Positions 25,082 to 34,394 of a DNA stretch of 64,000 nucleotides are shown one piece after another. The notes below the pieces were generated by a model, which saw only the letters and a list, made by a program, of their open reading frames with translations, was not told where the DNA came from and did not search any database. A program made the translations under genes and the position numbers. Positions within the stretch are counted from its first letter, which is position 1. Each line of letters begins with the position of its first letter. Source of the DNA: an uncultured Acetobacteraceae bacterium (lineage in GTDB: Bacteria > Pseudomonadota > Alphaproteobacteria > Acetobacterales > Acetobacteraceae); NCBI GenBank assembly GCA_903918195.1, contig CAIXDS010000217.1:1-64000 (forward strand). Direction: 5' to 3'.

Positions 25082-25621
25082 TTACCGGGCGATCTCCCCG
25101 CTCTGCGCGCCTTTGTCGTCCATTGCGCGCCACATCGCCAGATCGCGCTCGGCGGCCCAGATGCGCGGACGGTCATGCCCCTTGGCCTGGTCGAAGGCGC
25201 GGCTGACGTTGAAGGGCATGCTGTGGAGGAAGATAGACCAATGGGCGAAACGCGGGCGCAGTTTTTCGACCGTCCCGCTGTCCATGTCCTGCCGGACGCA
25301 CCCGGCGAGGCGGTCGCGAATCGCGTCGGAACAAAAAATTGAATGGGACGGATCGCCGGCAGCCCCGTGCACCTGCCCGGCACAGCAGGGCGAAAGCGCC
25401 ATCCGGCGCAGCTTGCGGTCGGTGACGGCGGCGATGTGCGCCCACCCCGCCCGCGCCATCGCCGGGGTGGCCCGGGCAGCGCCGGCAAGCCCGCCGCGCG
25501 GCCCAGGAATCACGCCGGAATTGGGATCATTTTCAGCGGTATAGGCGCACAAGCCGGCCCCAGACCCGGCGCACCAGAGCGCCTTGGCGGCCAGGTCTTT
25601 GGTCGAGACGAATCCGGCCAT
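25082..25621 (-). CDS. hypothetical protein of the aromatic cluster
   Basis: 179 residues, not recognised. The second half (QDMDSGTVEKLRPRFAHWSI, DRPRIWAAERDLAMWRAMDD) has good codon statistics for a real protein. The N-terminal half is richer in Ala/Gly and several Cys and is less convincing. A GGGAGCG ribosome-binding site precedes ATG 25621. It ends 15 bp before the monooxygenase start, so it is probably the first gene of that operon. A further frame begins at 25755 behind GAAAGGA; its start could indicate that the gene has suffered a frameshift and once began there. Confidence 0.5.
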   Translation of the reverse strand: MAGFVSTKDLAAKALWCAGSGAGLCAYTAENDPNSGVIPGPRGGLAGAARATPAMARAGWAHIAAVTDRKLRRMALSPCCAGQVHGAAGDPSHSIFCSDAIRDRLAGCVRQDMDSGTVEKLRPRFAHWSIFLHSMPFNVSRAFDQAKGHDRPRIWAAERDLAMWRAMDDKGAQSGEIAR

Positions 25622-25819
25622 CCGCTCGCTCCCTTCCGCGTCCGTTCCGGTTTTTTGCCCGGTTTCGGACCGGGGCTTGGGAGCTGGTGTAGCAGACCTC
25701 GCCAGTGCGCGCCTGCCCCGCCGCCGGGCTGCGAATGATTATTGTTGCGCGCCATCGTGTTTTCCTTTCAACCGTTCCCACTTGCTATGCTAGACACTGC
25801 CAACCAATGGTGATCGCAA

Positions 25820-26383
25820 ATGAAAACAATCGGGGACACCTACGCCGACGTGGCCGCCTTCGAAGGCGGCGATGTCTCTCGCAACGCGGACGCTTTCCTG
25901 CTTGAGGAGTTCCTTCCTTACGAGCTGTCGGTCACGGCCGGCCGCACCTCCCGCCTGTTCGCCCGCCGCTTCGAGTCGACGTTCGGACTGAGCATCGCGG
26001 AATGGCGGGTGCTGGCCGTGGTCGGCCGGTTCGGCACCATCACGCCCAGCGCGGTCGCGGAACGCACCGACATGGACAAGGTGAAGGTCAGCCGTGCCAC
26101 CGCCAGCCTAGTGGCGACCAACCTGCTGGAGCAGGGGCCGGCACCGCATGACGGCCGCGCCCGCCTGCTGCGCCTGACCCGCAAGGGCCGGACCGTGCAT
26201 GACAGCATCGTGCCGCTGGCGCTGGCGATGGAGGCGCAACTGGCCGCCGGGTTGAGCGACGAGGAATGGACCATGCTGCGCACCTGTCTGCGCCGCCTGC
26301 AGGAGCATGTGCGCACGCTGGAGAACACAGCGCTCGCGGAGGCCACACAACGACGCATGACTGGCGGTCCGCGGGCGGCCTAG
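25820..26383 (+). CDS. MarR-family transcriptional regulator
   Basis: 187 residues. Winged helix-turn-helix with ITPSAVAERTDMDKVKVSRA (recognition helix about 82-95) and the wing GPAPHDGRARLLRLTRKG (about 108-125). It is divergently placed from the aromatic-degradation operon, so it is the likely ligand-controlled repressor of that operon. The 199-bp intergenic gap should contain its operator; I could not fix a clear palindrome. Confidence 0.88.
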   Translation: MKTIGDTYADVAAFEGGDVSRNADAFLLEEFLPYELSVTAGRTSRLFARRFESTFGLSIAEWRVLAVVGRFGTITPSAVAERTDMDKVKVSRATASLVATNLLEQGPAPHDGRARLLRLTRKGRTVHDSIVPLALAMEAQLAAGLSDEEWTMLRTCLRRLQEHVRTLENTALAEATQRRMTGGPRAA

Positions 26384-26387
26384 GCGT

Positions 26388-26408
26388 TGACCCCGTTGCG
26401 TGGGGTCA
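26388..26408. terminator. hairpin after the marR gene
   Basis: TGACCCC-gttgcgt-GGGGTCA forms a 7-bp perfect stem directly after the MarR stop. There is no T-run, so it may be a rho-aided terminator or a repeat-family fragment (the arm resembles the TTGACCCC core). Confidence 0.45.
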
Positions 26409-26488
26409 GCCTTACGGTCGGAGCACAGGCAGGGCCTGGGCTCGCGAAATCTTGATACGTGTCCCCCGGAGGGGGGCATAATGGCTGC

Positions 26489-27406
26489 GTGACCGAATCG
26501 AGTCGTCGTCTGTCCCGCCGCTTCCCGGCTCTCTGTCTGGCCGCCGCTGTCCTATGGCCGGCGTCGGCCGGACAGGCCGCCTGCCCAGCTGTCCGCCGGG
26601 CCGAACTGTCGTTCACGGTGTTGCGCAACTTCCTGCTGGTGCCGGTCGCCCTGGACGGCAGCAAGGTGACGATGGTGCTGGACACCGGCGCCGAGGCAAC
26701 CACCGTGACCCCCGGAGTGGTGAAAACGCTCGGCCTGGCCCGGACGCACTCCCAAACGATGCTGCTGGGCGTGGGCGGCGCGGTGCGTTCCGGCGGCGCC
26801 GTGCGGCCGCATCGCCTCGAACTCGGCGGGCTGGTGCGCAATGGGCTCGCCCTCGAGGTGGGCGCGCTGCCGCGCCTGCATGGCACAGAGCGGCCCGTGG
26901 CGGGTCTGCTCGGGGTCGACGTGCTGGGCGCTTACGACATCTCGCTCGACCTGCCCCGTCACACCATGACGCTGTATGCGGTACCAGCCTGCCCCGGGTT
27001 CGTCCCGCCGGGCTACGAGGCGGCGGACGGCCATGACCTGCAACGGGTTACGGGCGGCCTGCTGTTTCTGGCCGCCCGGATCGATGGCCACACGGTGCGC
27101 GCCCTGCTCGACACCGGCGCGCGGCAAAGCCTGGTTGCCCGCCGGGTGGCGACACGGCTCGGCGCGACCAGTCACGATCTCTCCACCGACCCGGTCGTCC
27201 GCGGCCGCGGCGTCGGGGCGCGAGCGCTGGCATTCCGGCGCCACCGCTTCGACGAAGTGCGGGTGGGTGACATCGTCGTGCGGGACATGGAGGTCAACGT
27301 CGCCGCCCTGCCGATCCCCGGCGTCGATATGCTGCTGGGGGCCGACTGGCTGACGGGCCACCGGGTGTGGATCAGCCGGGCGGCCGGGCGGCTGTTCCAG
27401 CGCTGA
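26489..27406 (+). CDS. two-domain retropepsin-like aspartic protease, exported
   Basis: 305 residues from GTG 26489. A signal peptide (about the first 30 residues, ending ASAGQA) precedes two copies of a retropepsin fold. The first active site is VLDTGAEATTV (about 62-72), the second LLDTGARQS (about 206-214). Each is followed by the hydrophobic flap/psi-loop pattern (LLGVDVLGAYDI, LLGADWLTGHRV). One chain thus carries both DTG halves that viral retropepsins bring together by dimerisation. Related bacterial proteins are periplasmic and of unclear substrate. An upstream GTG at 26459 is in frame but adds an unlikely leader. Confidence 0.82.
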   Translation: MTESSRRLSRRFPALCLAAAVLWPASAGQAACPAVRRAELSFTVLRNFLLVPVALDGSKVTMVLDTGAEATTVTPGVVKTLGLARTHSQTMLLGVGGAVRSGGAVRPHRLELGGLVRNGLALEVGALPRLHGTERPVAGLLGVDVLGAYDISLDLPRHTMTLYAVPACPGFVPPGYEAADGHDLQRVTGGLLFLAARIDGHTVRALLDTGARQSLVARRVATRLGATSHDLSTDPVVRGRGVGARALAFRRHRFDEVRVGDIVVRDMEVNVAALPIPGVDMLLGADWLTGHRVWISRAAGRLFQR

Positions 27407-27429
27407 GACGGCAAAGCCACAGGGGCACT

Positions 27430-27891
27430 TCAGAGCCCCGCCGCCGCGGCGACGTCCTTGGCATGGCCATCGACCTTCACCTTTCGCCAGGCGCGCGCAA
27501 TCCGGCCCTTGGCGTCCACCAGGAAGGTCGAACGTTCGATGCCCATGTATTTTCTCCCATACATCGCCTTCTCGACCCAGACTCCGTACGCCTGGGCGGT
27601 TTCCTTGGTCTCGTCCGAGGCGAGCGGGAATGTGAGATTGTATTTGGCGGCGAACTTCTCGATCGGCTTGATCGGGTCAGGCGACACGCCGATCACCTCC
27701 AGGCCGAGTTTGCCGAGTTGCGGCAAAGCCTCCTGGAAGGCGCAGGCTTCCTTCGTGCAGCCTGAGGTGTCGGCCTTCGGATAGAAATACAGCACGTAGG
27801 GCCTGCCCTGCAGCGCCGTGCTGCTGACCATGCGTCCGCCGCTGGCCGGCAGCGAGAATGCCGGCGCCGCATCGCCCTCCTGAATGCTCAT
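27430..27891 (-). CDS. bcp: thioredoxin-dependent thiol peroxidase Bcp
   Basis: 153-residue peroxiredoxin of the Bcp/PrxQ class reducing hydrogen and organic peroxides. The peroxidatic and resolving cysteines are Cys45 and Cys50 in TSGCTKEAC, the helical spacing of atypical two-Cys PrxQ. GVSPDPIKPIEKFAAKYNL and STFLVDAKGRI are also typical. The start overlaps the glnE stop by 4 nt. Confidence 0.95.
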   Translation of the reverse strand: MSIQEGDAAPAFSLPASGGRMVSSTALQGRPYVLYFYPKADTSGCTKEACAFQEALPQLGKLGLEVIGVSPDPIKPIEKFAAKYNLTFPLASDETKETAQAYGVWVEKAMYGRKYMGIERSTFLVDAKGRIARAWRKVKVDGHAKDVAAAAGL

Positions 27892-30881
27892 GACCCGATC
27901 TCCCCCACATGCCGCACAAACACCGCGCGGACATCCCGCGCCAGCGCCTCCAAGGTGGCGCGCAGCCCCGCCAAGTCAACCGGGGCCGGATCGATCCCGG
28001 CCGCGGCCACCGCCCGCAGCAGGGCCGCCTCGGCCGCCTCGGATAGTTTCTCCTCGGCCGGCGCACGGCCATAGGTGATGCGCAGCAGCCCCTGCACGCT
28101 GCGCCAGACCAGGTCGGCGCGGATCAGCAGGTCGGCATCGCCGGGCGGCAGCAGCAAGGCGTCGCGCAGCCCGGCCAGGGCGCGGCGGATGGTGGGGCGC
28201 ATGACATCAGGATGAGCCGCGGCGTGGACGAGTTGCAGGGCCTGGGCGACGAACTCCACCTCGATCTGCCCGCCCGGACGCAATTTCACGTCCCACACCC
28301 CGCCCGGCGGCAGCTCGCGCAGCAGCCGGGCGCGCATCGCAGCGGCATCGGCGCGGATGCGGGCCGGCAGCCCGGCATTGGTGATGGCGGTGCGGATGGC
28401 CTGCTCGACACGGGCGCGCAGCTCCGGCGGCCCGGCGACCACGCGGGCGCGGGTGAGCGCCATGCGCTCCCAGGTCCAGGCGCCGCCATGCTCGTCCCCG
28501 GCGGCATGGTAGCGCTCGAAGGCCCCGAGCGAGACCGCCACCGGCCCCTTGTTGCCGGACGGGCGCAACCGCATGTCGATGGCGAACATCGGCCCCACCG
28601 CATCCGGCGCGGTGGCTGCGGCGACATAGGCGTGCACCGCGCGGATGAACCACTGGCTGGCCGGCAGGCAGCGCGCGCCGCCACTGCTTTCGGTCACGCT
28701 ATCGGGATGGTCATACACAATCATCATGTCGAGATCGGAACCGGCCATCATCTCGCGCGAGCCGGCCTTGCCCAGCAGCACCACCACCATGGCACCGCCG
28801 CGCACCCGGCCGAAGCGCTCGGCAAAGTCATCGAGCACACGCGGCAACAGAGCGGCGAGCGCCGCCTCGGCCATCGTCGCGCGCGCCTTGCCGGCGGCAT
28901 CCGCATCGATGCGCCCCTCCAGGGTGGCGACCGAAATGGAAAAATCCTCGGCGCGCACGGTGGAGCGGATGATGCGAATGGCCTCTTCCAGGCTGCGCGC
29001 ATCGGCCAACCGGTTCCGCAACGTCCCGGCGACGTCGTCCGATTCGGTGGGACGCAGCAGCCCCTCCAGCGCCTCCGGCGTGCGCGCCAGGTAGTCGGCG
29101 AGCGAGGGGGCTGCCCCGAGCACGCCGGCAACGCGGTCGAGCAGCGCCGGGTTGCGCTGGAATAGCGACAACAGTTGCACGCCGGCCGGCACGAGGGCGA
29201 GCAACGTGTCCAGGCGGGCGAAGGCGGCGTCGGGCTGGGCCTGGCGGGCGAAGGCCGCCAGCAGGCCGGGCAGCACGCTGCTCATCAGATCGCGGGCGCG
29301 CTGCGAGCGCAGCGCCCGCACCCGGCCGGCCGCCCAGCCGCGCACCGCCTCCACCACGCGAGAGGGGTCGGTGTAGCCCATGTCGGTCAGCGTCGCCTGC
29401 GTAGCCGGCGGCGGCTCGCCGGTGCCGCTGAAGTCGAGCGGCGGCGGTGTGCCGTTTTCGGCGAGGTCGGGCACGTCCTGGAAAACCGTCCGGTAGCGCT
29501 TCTGCACCCGGGTCATGTGGCGCAGCAGCACCGCGGCGAAGCCGGCGGCGTCGGAAAACCCCATGAAACCGGCAAACGCTTCGATCTGCGGGCGCTTCTC
29601 CGGCAGCGAGTGGGTCTGCCGGTCCGCCACCATCTGCAACCGGTGCTCGACCCGGCGCAGAAAGCGATAGGCGGCGCCGAGCTCGCCGGCGGTCCGCGGC
29701 GTCAGGTGGCCGGCACGGGCGAGCAGCGCCAGCGCGTCCAGCGTGCGCGCGGTGCGCAGCGACGGGTCGCGGCCGCCCCAGACCAGCTGCAGGGTCTGCG
29801 CCATGAACTCGATCTCGCGGATGCCGCCCTGGCCGAGCTTCACGTTGTGCCCGGCAATGCGGGCGACCGGGTCCTCGTGCTTGCCGAGTTCGGTGCCCTT
29901 GTGGGCATCGATGCGCCGCTTCATGGCGTGGATGTCGGCCAGCGCGGCGAAGTCAAGGTGGCGGCGCCAGATGAACGGGCGAATGGCGGCGAGGAACCCG
30001 GCGCCGAGGGCGAGGTCGCCGGCCACCGGGCGCGCCTTCAGCATGGCGGCGCGTTCCCAATTCTGGCCCATGCTCTCGTAATAGGCGATGGCGGCCGGCA
30101 GGGCGATGCTGGGCGGCGTGGCGGCCGGGTCCGGGCGTAGCCGCAGATCGGTGCGGAACACATAGCCGTCAGCGTCGCGTGCCTCCATCAGGGACACTAG
30201 ACCGCGCGCCATGCGGGAGTAGAAGGCAGCGGAGGCGTCACCGTGACAAACAGGTGAATCCGGGTCATGCAGCAGCACGAGGTCGATATCGCTGGAATAG
30301 TTCAGTTCACGGGCGCCCAGCTTGCCCATGCCCAGGACGGTGAAGCCGCAGGCAAACGCGGGATCGTCGGGACGCGGCAGGCGGATCGCACCGGACTCAT
30401 GCGCGGCCCGCAGCAGATGGGCGACCGCGGCGCGCAAGGCCGCCTCGGCGAGGTCGGACAGTGTTTCGGTGACGTGCGTCAGGTCCCACAACCCGCCGAT
30501 ATCGGCGATGGCGGTGACCAGGGCGATGACACGCTTGGCCGCGCGCAGCGTGGCGGCGAGCTGCGCGCGCGGCGCCGTGACGGGACACGCCGCAATCGCT
30601 TCCATGGCGAACTGCACCGGCCGCTCCGGACCGGATTGGATAAAGTCGCCCAGTGCTGCTGCCTCACGCATCGCCAGATCGGCCAGAAACGGGCTGTTGC
30701 CGCCCAGGCAGCGCAGCATGGCGCCAGCGTGCGGGTCGCCGGCAAGCCGCGCCCCGGCCTCGCCGAGGGCCGCGAAGCGTTCCACCAGCCGGCCAGCGGC
30801 AGCGGCATCGGACGGTGCCGGCCAATCCGCCGGGAGATTGAGTGGCAAACGAAACCGGGGCGTGGGGGGCGGTGCGCTCAT
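27888..30881 (-). CDS. glnE: glutamine synthetase adenylyltransferase/adenylyl-removing enzyme
   Basis: 997 residues, close to the family length. GlnE adenylylates glutamine synthetase when nitrogen is ample and removes AMP when it is scarce, under PII control. The two nucleotidyltransferase domains are visible. The N-terminal adenylyl-removing domain has GMGKLGARELNYSSDIDL (184-201). The C-terminal adenylyltransferase domain has GKAGSREMMAGSDLDMMIVY near 705-725. The C-terminal WDVKLRPGGQIEVEFVAQ is also conserved. bcp follows with a 4-nt overlap. The first 40 nt overlap the divergent AsmA-like frame if that gene starts at its earliest codon. Confidence 0.95.
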   Translation of the reverse strand: MSAPPPTPRFRLPLNLPADWPAPSDAAAAGRLVERFAALGEAGARLAGDPHAGAMLRCLGGNSPFLADLAMREAAALGDFIQSGPERPVQFAMEAIAACPVTAPRAQLAATLRAAKRVIALVTAIADIGGLWDLTHVTETLSDLAEAALRAAVAHLLRAAHESGAIRLPRPDDPAFACGFTVLGMGKLGARELNYSSDIDLVLLHDPDSPVCHGDASAAFYSRMARGLVSLMEARDADGYVFRTDLRLRPDPAATPPSIALPAAIAYYESMGQNWERAAMLKARPVAGDLALGAGFLAAIRPFIWRRHLDFAALADIHAMKRRIDAHKGTELGKHEDPVARIAGHNVKLGQGGIREIEFMAQTLQLVWGGRDPSLRTARTLDALALLARAGHLTPRTAGELGAAYRFLRRVEHRLQMVADRQTHSLPEKRPQIEAFAGFMGFSDAAGFAAVLLRHMTRVQKRYRTVFQDVPDLAENGTPPPLDFSGTGEPPPATQATLTDMGYTDPSRVVEAVRGWAAGRVRALRSQRARDLMSSVLPGLLAAFARQAQPDAAFARLDTLLALVPAGVQLLSLFQRNPALLDRVAGVLGAAPSLADYLARTPEALEGLLRPTESDDVAGTLRNRLADARSLEEAIRIIRSTVRAEDFSISVATLEGRIDADAAGKARATMAEAALAALLPRVLDDFAERFGRVRGGAMVVVLLGKAGSREMMAGSDLDMMIVYDHPDSVTESSGGARCLPASQWFIRAVHAYVAAATAPDAVGPMFAIDMRLRPSGNKGPVAVSLGAFERYHAAGDEHGGAWTWERMALTRARVVAGPPELRARVEQAIRTAITNAGLPARIRADAAAMRARLLRELPPGGVWDVKLRPGGQIEVEFVAQALQLVHAAAHPDVMRPTIRRALAGLRDALLLPPGDADLLIRADLVWRSVQGLLRITYGRAPAEEKLSEAAEAALLRAVAAAGIDPAPVDLAGLRATLEALARDVRAVFVRHVGEIGS

Positions 30882-33800
30882 GCGCCCGCAGGCTGGCCGT
30901 GAGCAGCCGGTTCGGTCAAGTGCTGCGCCGCGCCCTGAGTCAGGCGTTGCATCGCGGGCTGCGTCCGGCCGTCCAGCGCACCGGCCGCATGGTGCATCGC
31001 CTGCTGCGGGTGCTGGTGGCGCTGGCCTTCATCGTGGTGCTGGCCGGTGGCGCGTTCGCCTGGCGGCTTGCGCAGGGACCGCTGGAAATCGGCTGGCTGA
31101 CCCGCCGGGTGCAGGCGGAGGCCAACGCCGCCGGCGGGCCGCCGACCCTGGTGATCGGCAGTGCGGCGCTGGCCTGGGAAGGGTTCACGCACGGGGTCGA
31201 TTCGCCACTGGACATCCAGTTGACCGGGGTGGCGTTGCTGGATGCGGCCGGCGCGCGCATCGCCGAGGTGCCGCGGGCGGAAGTGTCGCTGTCGGCCGGC
31301 TGGCTGGTGCTGGGGCGCGTGGTGCCCCGCGCGGTGGAGCTGGACGGCGTCAGGGTCCGCGCCAGGCGCAGCGAGGACGGACGCGTCAGCATCGATCTGG
31401 GCCACGATGCCGGGAACGCGACGGAACCACCAAGCCGCGATGCGGCGGCCGCCGCGGTAAGCGGCGATGCGGCCGCAGCCGCGGAAGGCAGCAATGCGAC
31501 CACAGCCGCGGTAAATGGCGATGCGGCCGCAGCCGCGGCCAGTGGCGAAGGGCTGGTGGCGGCGCTGCTGCACCAACTGGCGCAACCGGCCGAGACCGAC
31601 CGCAGCACGGAAGCCGCGCGCTTTGCGCAGATTCGCCAGGTGCGTGTTCGCGACGCCGAACTGTCGGTGGATGATCGCCAGCTTGGCGCGACCTGGCGGG
31701 CAAGCGATGTCGGACTCGACCTGGTTCGGCTTGACCAGGGCGGCGCCGAAGCGACCGCCGACCTGACGCTGGCGCTGGGTATCCAGCGCCTGCATGTCAC
31801 CTTGCAGGCCGCGCTGCCGGCCGGGGGAGGCAGCACCGAGGTGCAGGCGCATCTGACCCCGATCGTCCCGGCGCGCTTGGCCGGGCTGGCCCCCGGGCTG
31901 GCGGCGCTGCAGGCGCTGGACGCCCCGGTGGCGGTGTCCGCCACCGCCACGGTGGGCGCCGATCTGGTTCCGGCGCAGGTGAAAGTGCAGGTGCGGGTCG
32001 GCGCGGGATATCTGCGCATCGCGGCGGGCAGCGTGCCGCTCATCGGCGCCCTGGCCGAGGCGGAAGGATCGCTCACCGCCGCGGAGCTGCGGATACAGCG
32101 GGTGGAACTGGTGCCGCAGCCGGACCACGCCAGGACGGTGCTGCGCGGCAAAGTGGTGGCCACCCGCACCGGCGGGCGCCTGAACGCCAGCATTTCCGGC
32201 GAGCTGGACCGCGTCGACTTCGCCGACCTTGCCGCCCTGTGGCCGGCCGGGGTCGGCGGCCCCGGCACCCGCCCCTGGATCACCGAGAACATCACCGAGG
32301 GGCTCGCCCATGACGGCCGCTTCGACCTGCAACTGACGGCGCGCGACGACCTGTCGGACCCGACGGTCACCAGCCTGTCCGGCGGCATCGACGGCCAGGA
32401 CCTGACCGTGCATTGGCTGCGGCCGGTACCGCCGATCGAGCACGTCAACGGCCGGCTTTCGTTCGTCTCTCCGGACGAAGCGGAAATCACCGCGACAAGC
32501 GGGCGGCAGACCGGGGGCGGCCCGGTGGGGCTCACCTTGCAGTCCGGCCGGGTGCGGCTCACCGGGCTGTCGGTGAAACACCAGTTCCTTACCATCGAGG
32601 CCGACCTCGCCGGTCCGGCGGCCGACCTTCTGACCGTGCTGAAGCATCCGCGGCTGCACCTGCTCGACCGCCGCCCTTTGGAGATTCATGACCCGTCCGG
32701 CGCGGTGACCGGCCGGCTGACGGTCACCAGGCTGCCGCTGGAAAACAACCTGACGGTGGATGATGTCCATATCCAGGCCACCGGCAAGCTGACCCGCCTG
32801 CATCTCGGCGGCATCGCCGGCGGGCACGACATCGACCAGGGCACGCTGGAGTTCGACGCCAGCAATACCGGGCTCAAGATGCGCGGCACCGCCCTGCTCG
32901 CCGGCATTGCGTCGCAAGTGCAGGGCGAGCTCGATTTCCGCGACGGCGGCCCCGCGCAGGTGCTGCAGAAAGTGAACGTGACCGGCACCGCCACCGGACG
33001 CCAACTGGCCACCGCCGGGTTCGATAGCGGTGGCATGCTGGAAGGTCCGGTGGCGCTGCAGGCGACCTGGCTGACCCGGCGCGACGACCGCGGCGAGGTT
33101 CTGGTGCGGGGCGATCTCGGCCGCGCCGTGCTGCAGGTGCCGCGGCTGAACTTCCGCAAGCCGGCCGGCCAGCCGGCCAGCGCCGAACTGCATCTGACGC
33201 TGGAACAGGACCGGATCACCGGCTTCGACCGGCTGCGCCTGGACGGCGACGGCATTGCGCTGGCGGGGCGCGTCCTGTTCGCCGGCGGCAGCGCGCAGAC
33301 GATCCAGTTCGACCGCATCCGGATCGGCGATGCGACCGACGCGAGCGGCGAGGTGCGCATCCCCCACCAGCCAGGCGCGCCCTGGGATGCCACGTTGAAC
33401 GGCCGCAGCATCGATGCCTCGGCCGAGTTCGGCCGCGGCGACTCGGCGCCAAAACCGGCCCCGGAACCGCAGGACGACCGGCCCGGAACACCCTGGCGCG
33501 TCGACGCGCATTTCGACCGGGTGGTGCTGGGCGCGGAAGGACGCGAGCTGATGGCGGTGGCCGGCACCGCCGAAAGCGACGGAAGGGTCATCCGCCAGGG
33601 CAAGCTGACCGGGCGCACCGGCGCCGGCGCCGGCTTCCGACTGGAGATCACGCCGGGCCGGTCCACCCGCACGCTGACCGGCACCGCCGAGGATGCCGGC
33701 GGCCTGTTGCGGGCGCTCGACCTGATCGACGCCATGCGCGGCGGCCGGCTGAGCATCCGCGGCACCTACGACGATCGCGTGCCCGGCCATCCGCTGCAGG

Positions 33801-34306
33801 GCACCGCCGAGATCGCCGATTTCCGTATGCAGAACGCCCCGGCGCTGGCCAAGCTGCTGCAGGTGATGACGCTGTACGGGCTGGTGGAAGCGCTGGAGGG
33901 CTCGGGACTCGGGTTCAACCGCCTGATCGCCCCGTTCCAGCTCTCGCGCGACACCCTGGAGCTGACCGACGCCCGGGCGTTCAGTGCCTCGCTGGGCATG
34001 ACAGCGAAGGGACGGATCGACCTTGCCCATAACACCATAGCGCTCGAGGGCACGATCGTGCCGGCCTATTTCTTCAACACGATGCTCAGCGAAATCCCGC
34101 TGATCGGCCGGCTGTTCAGCCCGGAGCGCGGCGGCGGGGTGTTCGCCGCCACCTACGCGATGAGCGGCCCGCTCGGCGACCCGGCAGTATCGGTGAACCC
34201 GCTGGCGGCCCTGACACCGGGTTTCCTGCGCGGGCTGTTCGGCATTTTCGACGGGCTGTCCGGCAGCAACCCCACCGTGTCGCCGGGCGGCGGCGCCCAA
34301 AACTGA
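30842..34306 (+). CDS. AsmA/YhdP-like envelope protein
   Basis: Up to 1154 residues. It has one N-terminal membrane anchor (about 52-74, VLVALAFIVVLAGGAFAWRLA), a very long periplasmic chain of repeated beta-strand (taurine catabolism-like/groove) modules, and a C-terminal AsmA-2/DUF3971-type region with MTLYGLVEALEGSGLGFNRL. TamB/YhdP-type proteins bridge the envelope and carry phospholipids to the outer membrane. Residues 195-240 are an Ala-rich insertion with near-repeats of GDAAAAA. The start is uncertain: GTG 30842 behind GGGAG overlaps glnE divergently, while ATG 30989 directly precedes the membrane segment. An antisense frame of similar length is a GC-skew shadow. Confidence 0.85.
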   Translation: MANETGAWGAVRSCARRLAVSSRFGQVLRRALSQALHRGLRPAVQRTGRMVHRLLRVLVALAFIVVLAGGAFAWRLAQGPLEIGWLTRRVQAEANAAGGPPTLVIGSAALAWEGFTHGVDSPLDIQLTGVALLDAAGARIAEVPRAEVSLSAGWLVLGRVVPRAVELDGVRVRARRSEDGRVSIDLGHDAGNATEPPSRDAAAAAVSGDAAAAAEGSNATTAAVNGDAAAAAASGEGLVAALLHQLAQPAETDRSTEAARFAQIRQVRVRDAELSVDDRQLGATWRASDVGLDLVRLDQGGAEATADLTLALGIQRLHVTLQAALPAGGGSTEVQAHLTPIVPARLAGLAPGLAALQALDAPVAVSATATVGADLVPAQVKVQVRVGAGYLRIAAGSVPLIGALAEAEGSLTAAELRIQRVELVPQPDHARTVLRGKVVATRTGGRLNASISGELDRVDFADLAALWPAGVGGPGTRPWITENITEGLAHDGRFDLQLTARDDLSDPTVTSLSGGIDGQDLTVHWLRPVPPIEHVNGRLSFVSPDEAEITATSGRQTGGGPVGLTLQSGRVRLTGLSVKHQFLTIEADLAGPAADLLTVLKHPRLHLLDRRPLEIHDPSGAVTGRLTVTRLPLENNLTVDDVHIQATGKLTRLHLGGIAGGHDIDQGTLEFDASNTGLKMRGTALLAGIASQVQGELDFRDGGPAQVLQKVNVTGTATGRQLATAGFDSGGMLEGPVALQATWLTRRDDRGEVLVRGDLGRAVLQVPRLNFRKPAGQPASAELHLTLEQDRITGFDRLRLDGDGIALAGRVLFAGGSAQTIQFDRIRIGDATDASGEVRIPHQPGAPWDATLNGRSIDASAEFGRGDSAPKPAPEPQDDRPGTPWRVDAHFDRVVLGAEGRELMAVAGTAESDGRVIRQGKLTGRTGAGAGFRLEITPGRSTRTLTGTAEDAGGLLRALDLIDAMRGGRLSIRGTYDDRVPGHPLQGTAEIADFRMQNAPALAKLLQVMTLYGLVEALEGSGLGFNRLIAPFQLSRDTLELTDARAFSASLGMTAKGRIDLAHNTIALEGTIVPAYFFNTMLSEIPLIGRLFSPERGGGVFAATYAMSGPLGDPAVSVNPLAALTPGFLRGLFGIFDGLSGSNPTVSPGGGAQN

Positions 34307-34346
34307 GCTGGCTACAACTGAGCTGGCTACAACTGAGCTTGCCTAC
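34301..34346. repeat. 15-bp tandem repeat over a stop codon
   Basis: AACTGAGCTGGCTAC is repeated exactly at 34301 and 34316, with a third diverged copy from 34331. The stop TGA of the AsmA-like gene lies in the first unit, and every unit repeats the same in-frame TGA. Confidence 0.85.
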
Positions 34347-34394
34347 AACCGGCCGTCCTGGGAATATCGTCCGCGGCCAAAGGGCAGCTTCTGC

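Noticed and set aside
30878-34300. 1140-residue open frame antisense to the AsmA-like gene
   Set aside because: It is a GC-skew shadow rich in His, Arg, Gln and Pro with no domain. The sense frame has a membrane anchor and family motifs.
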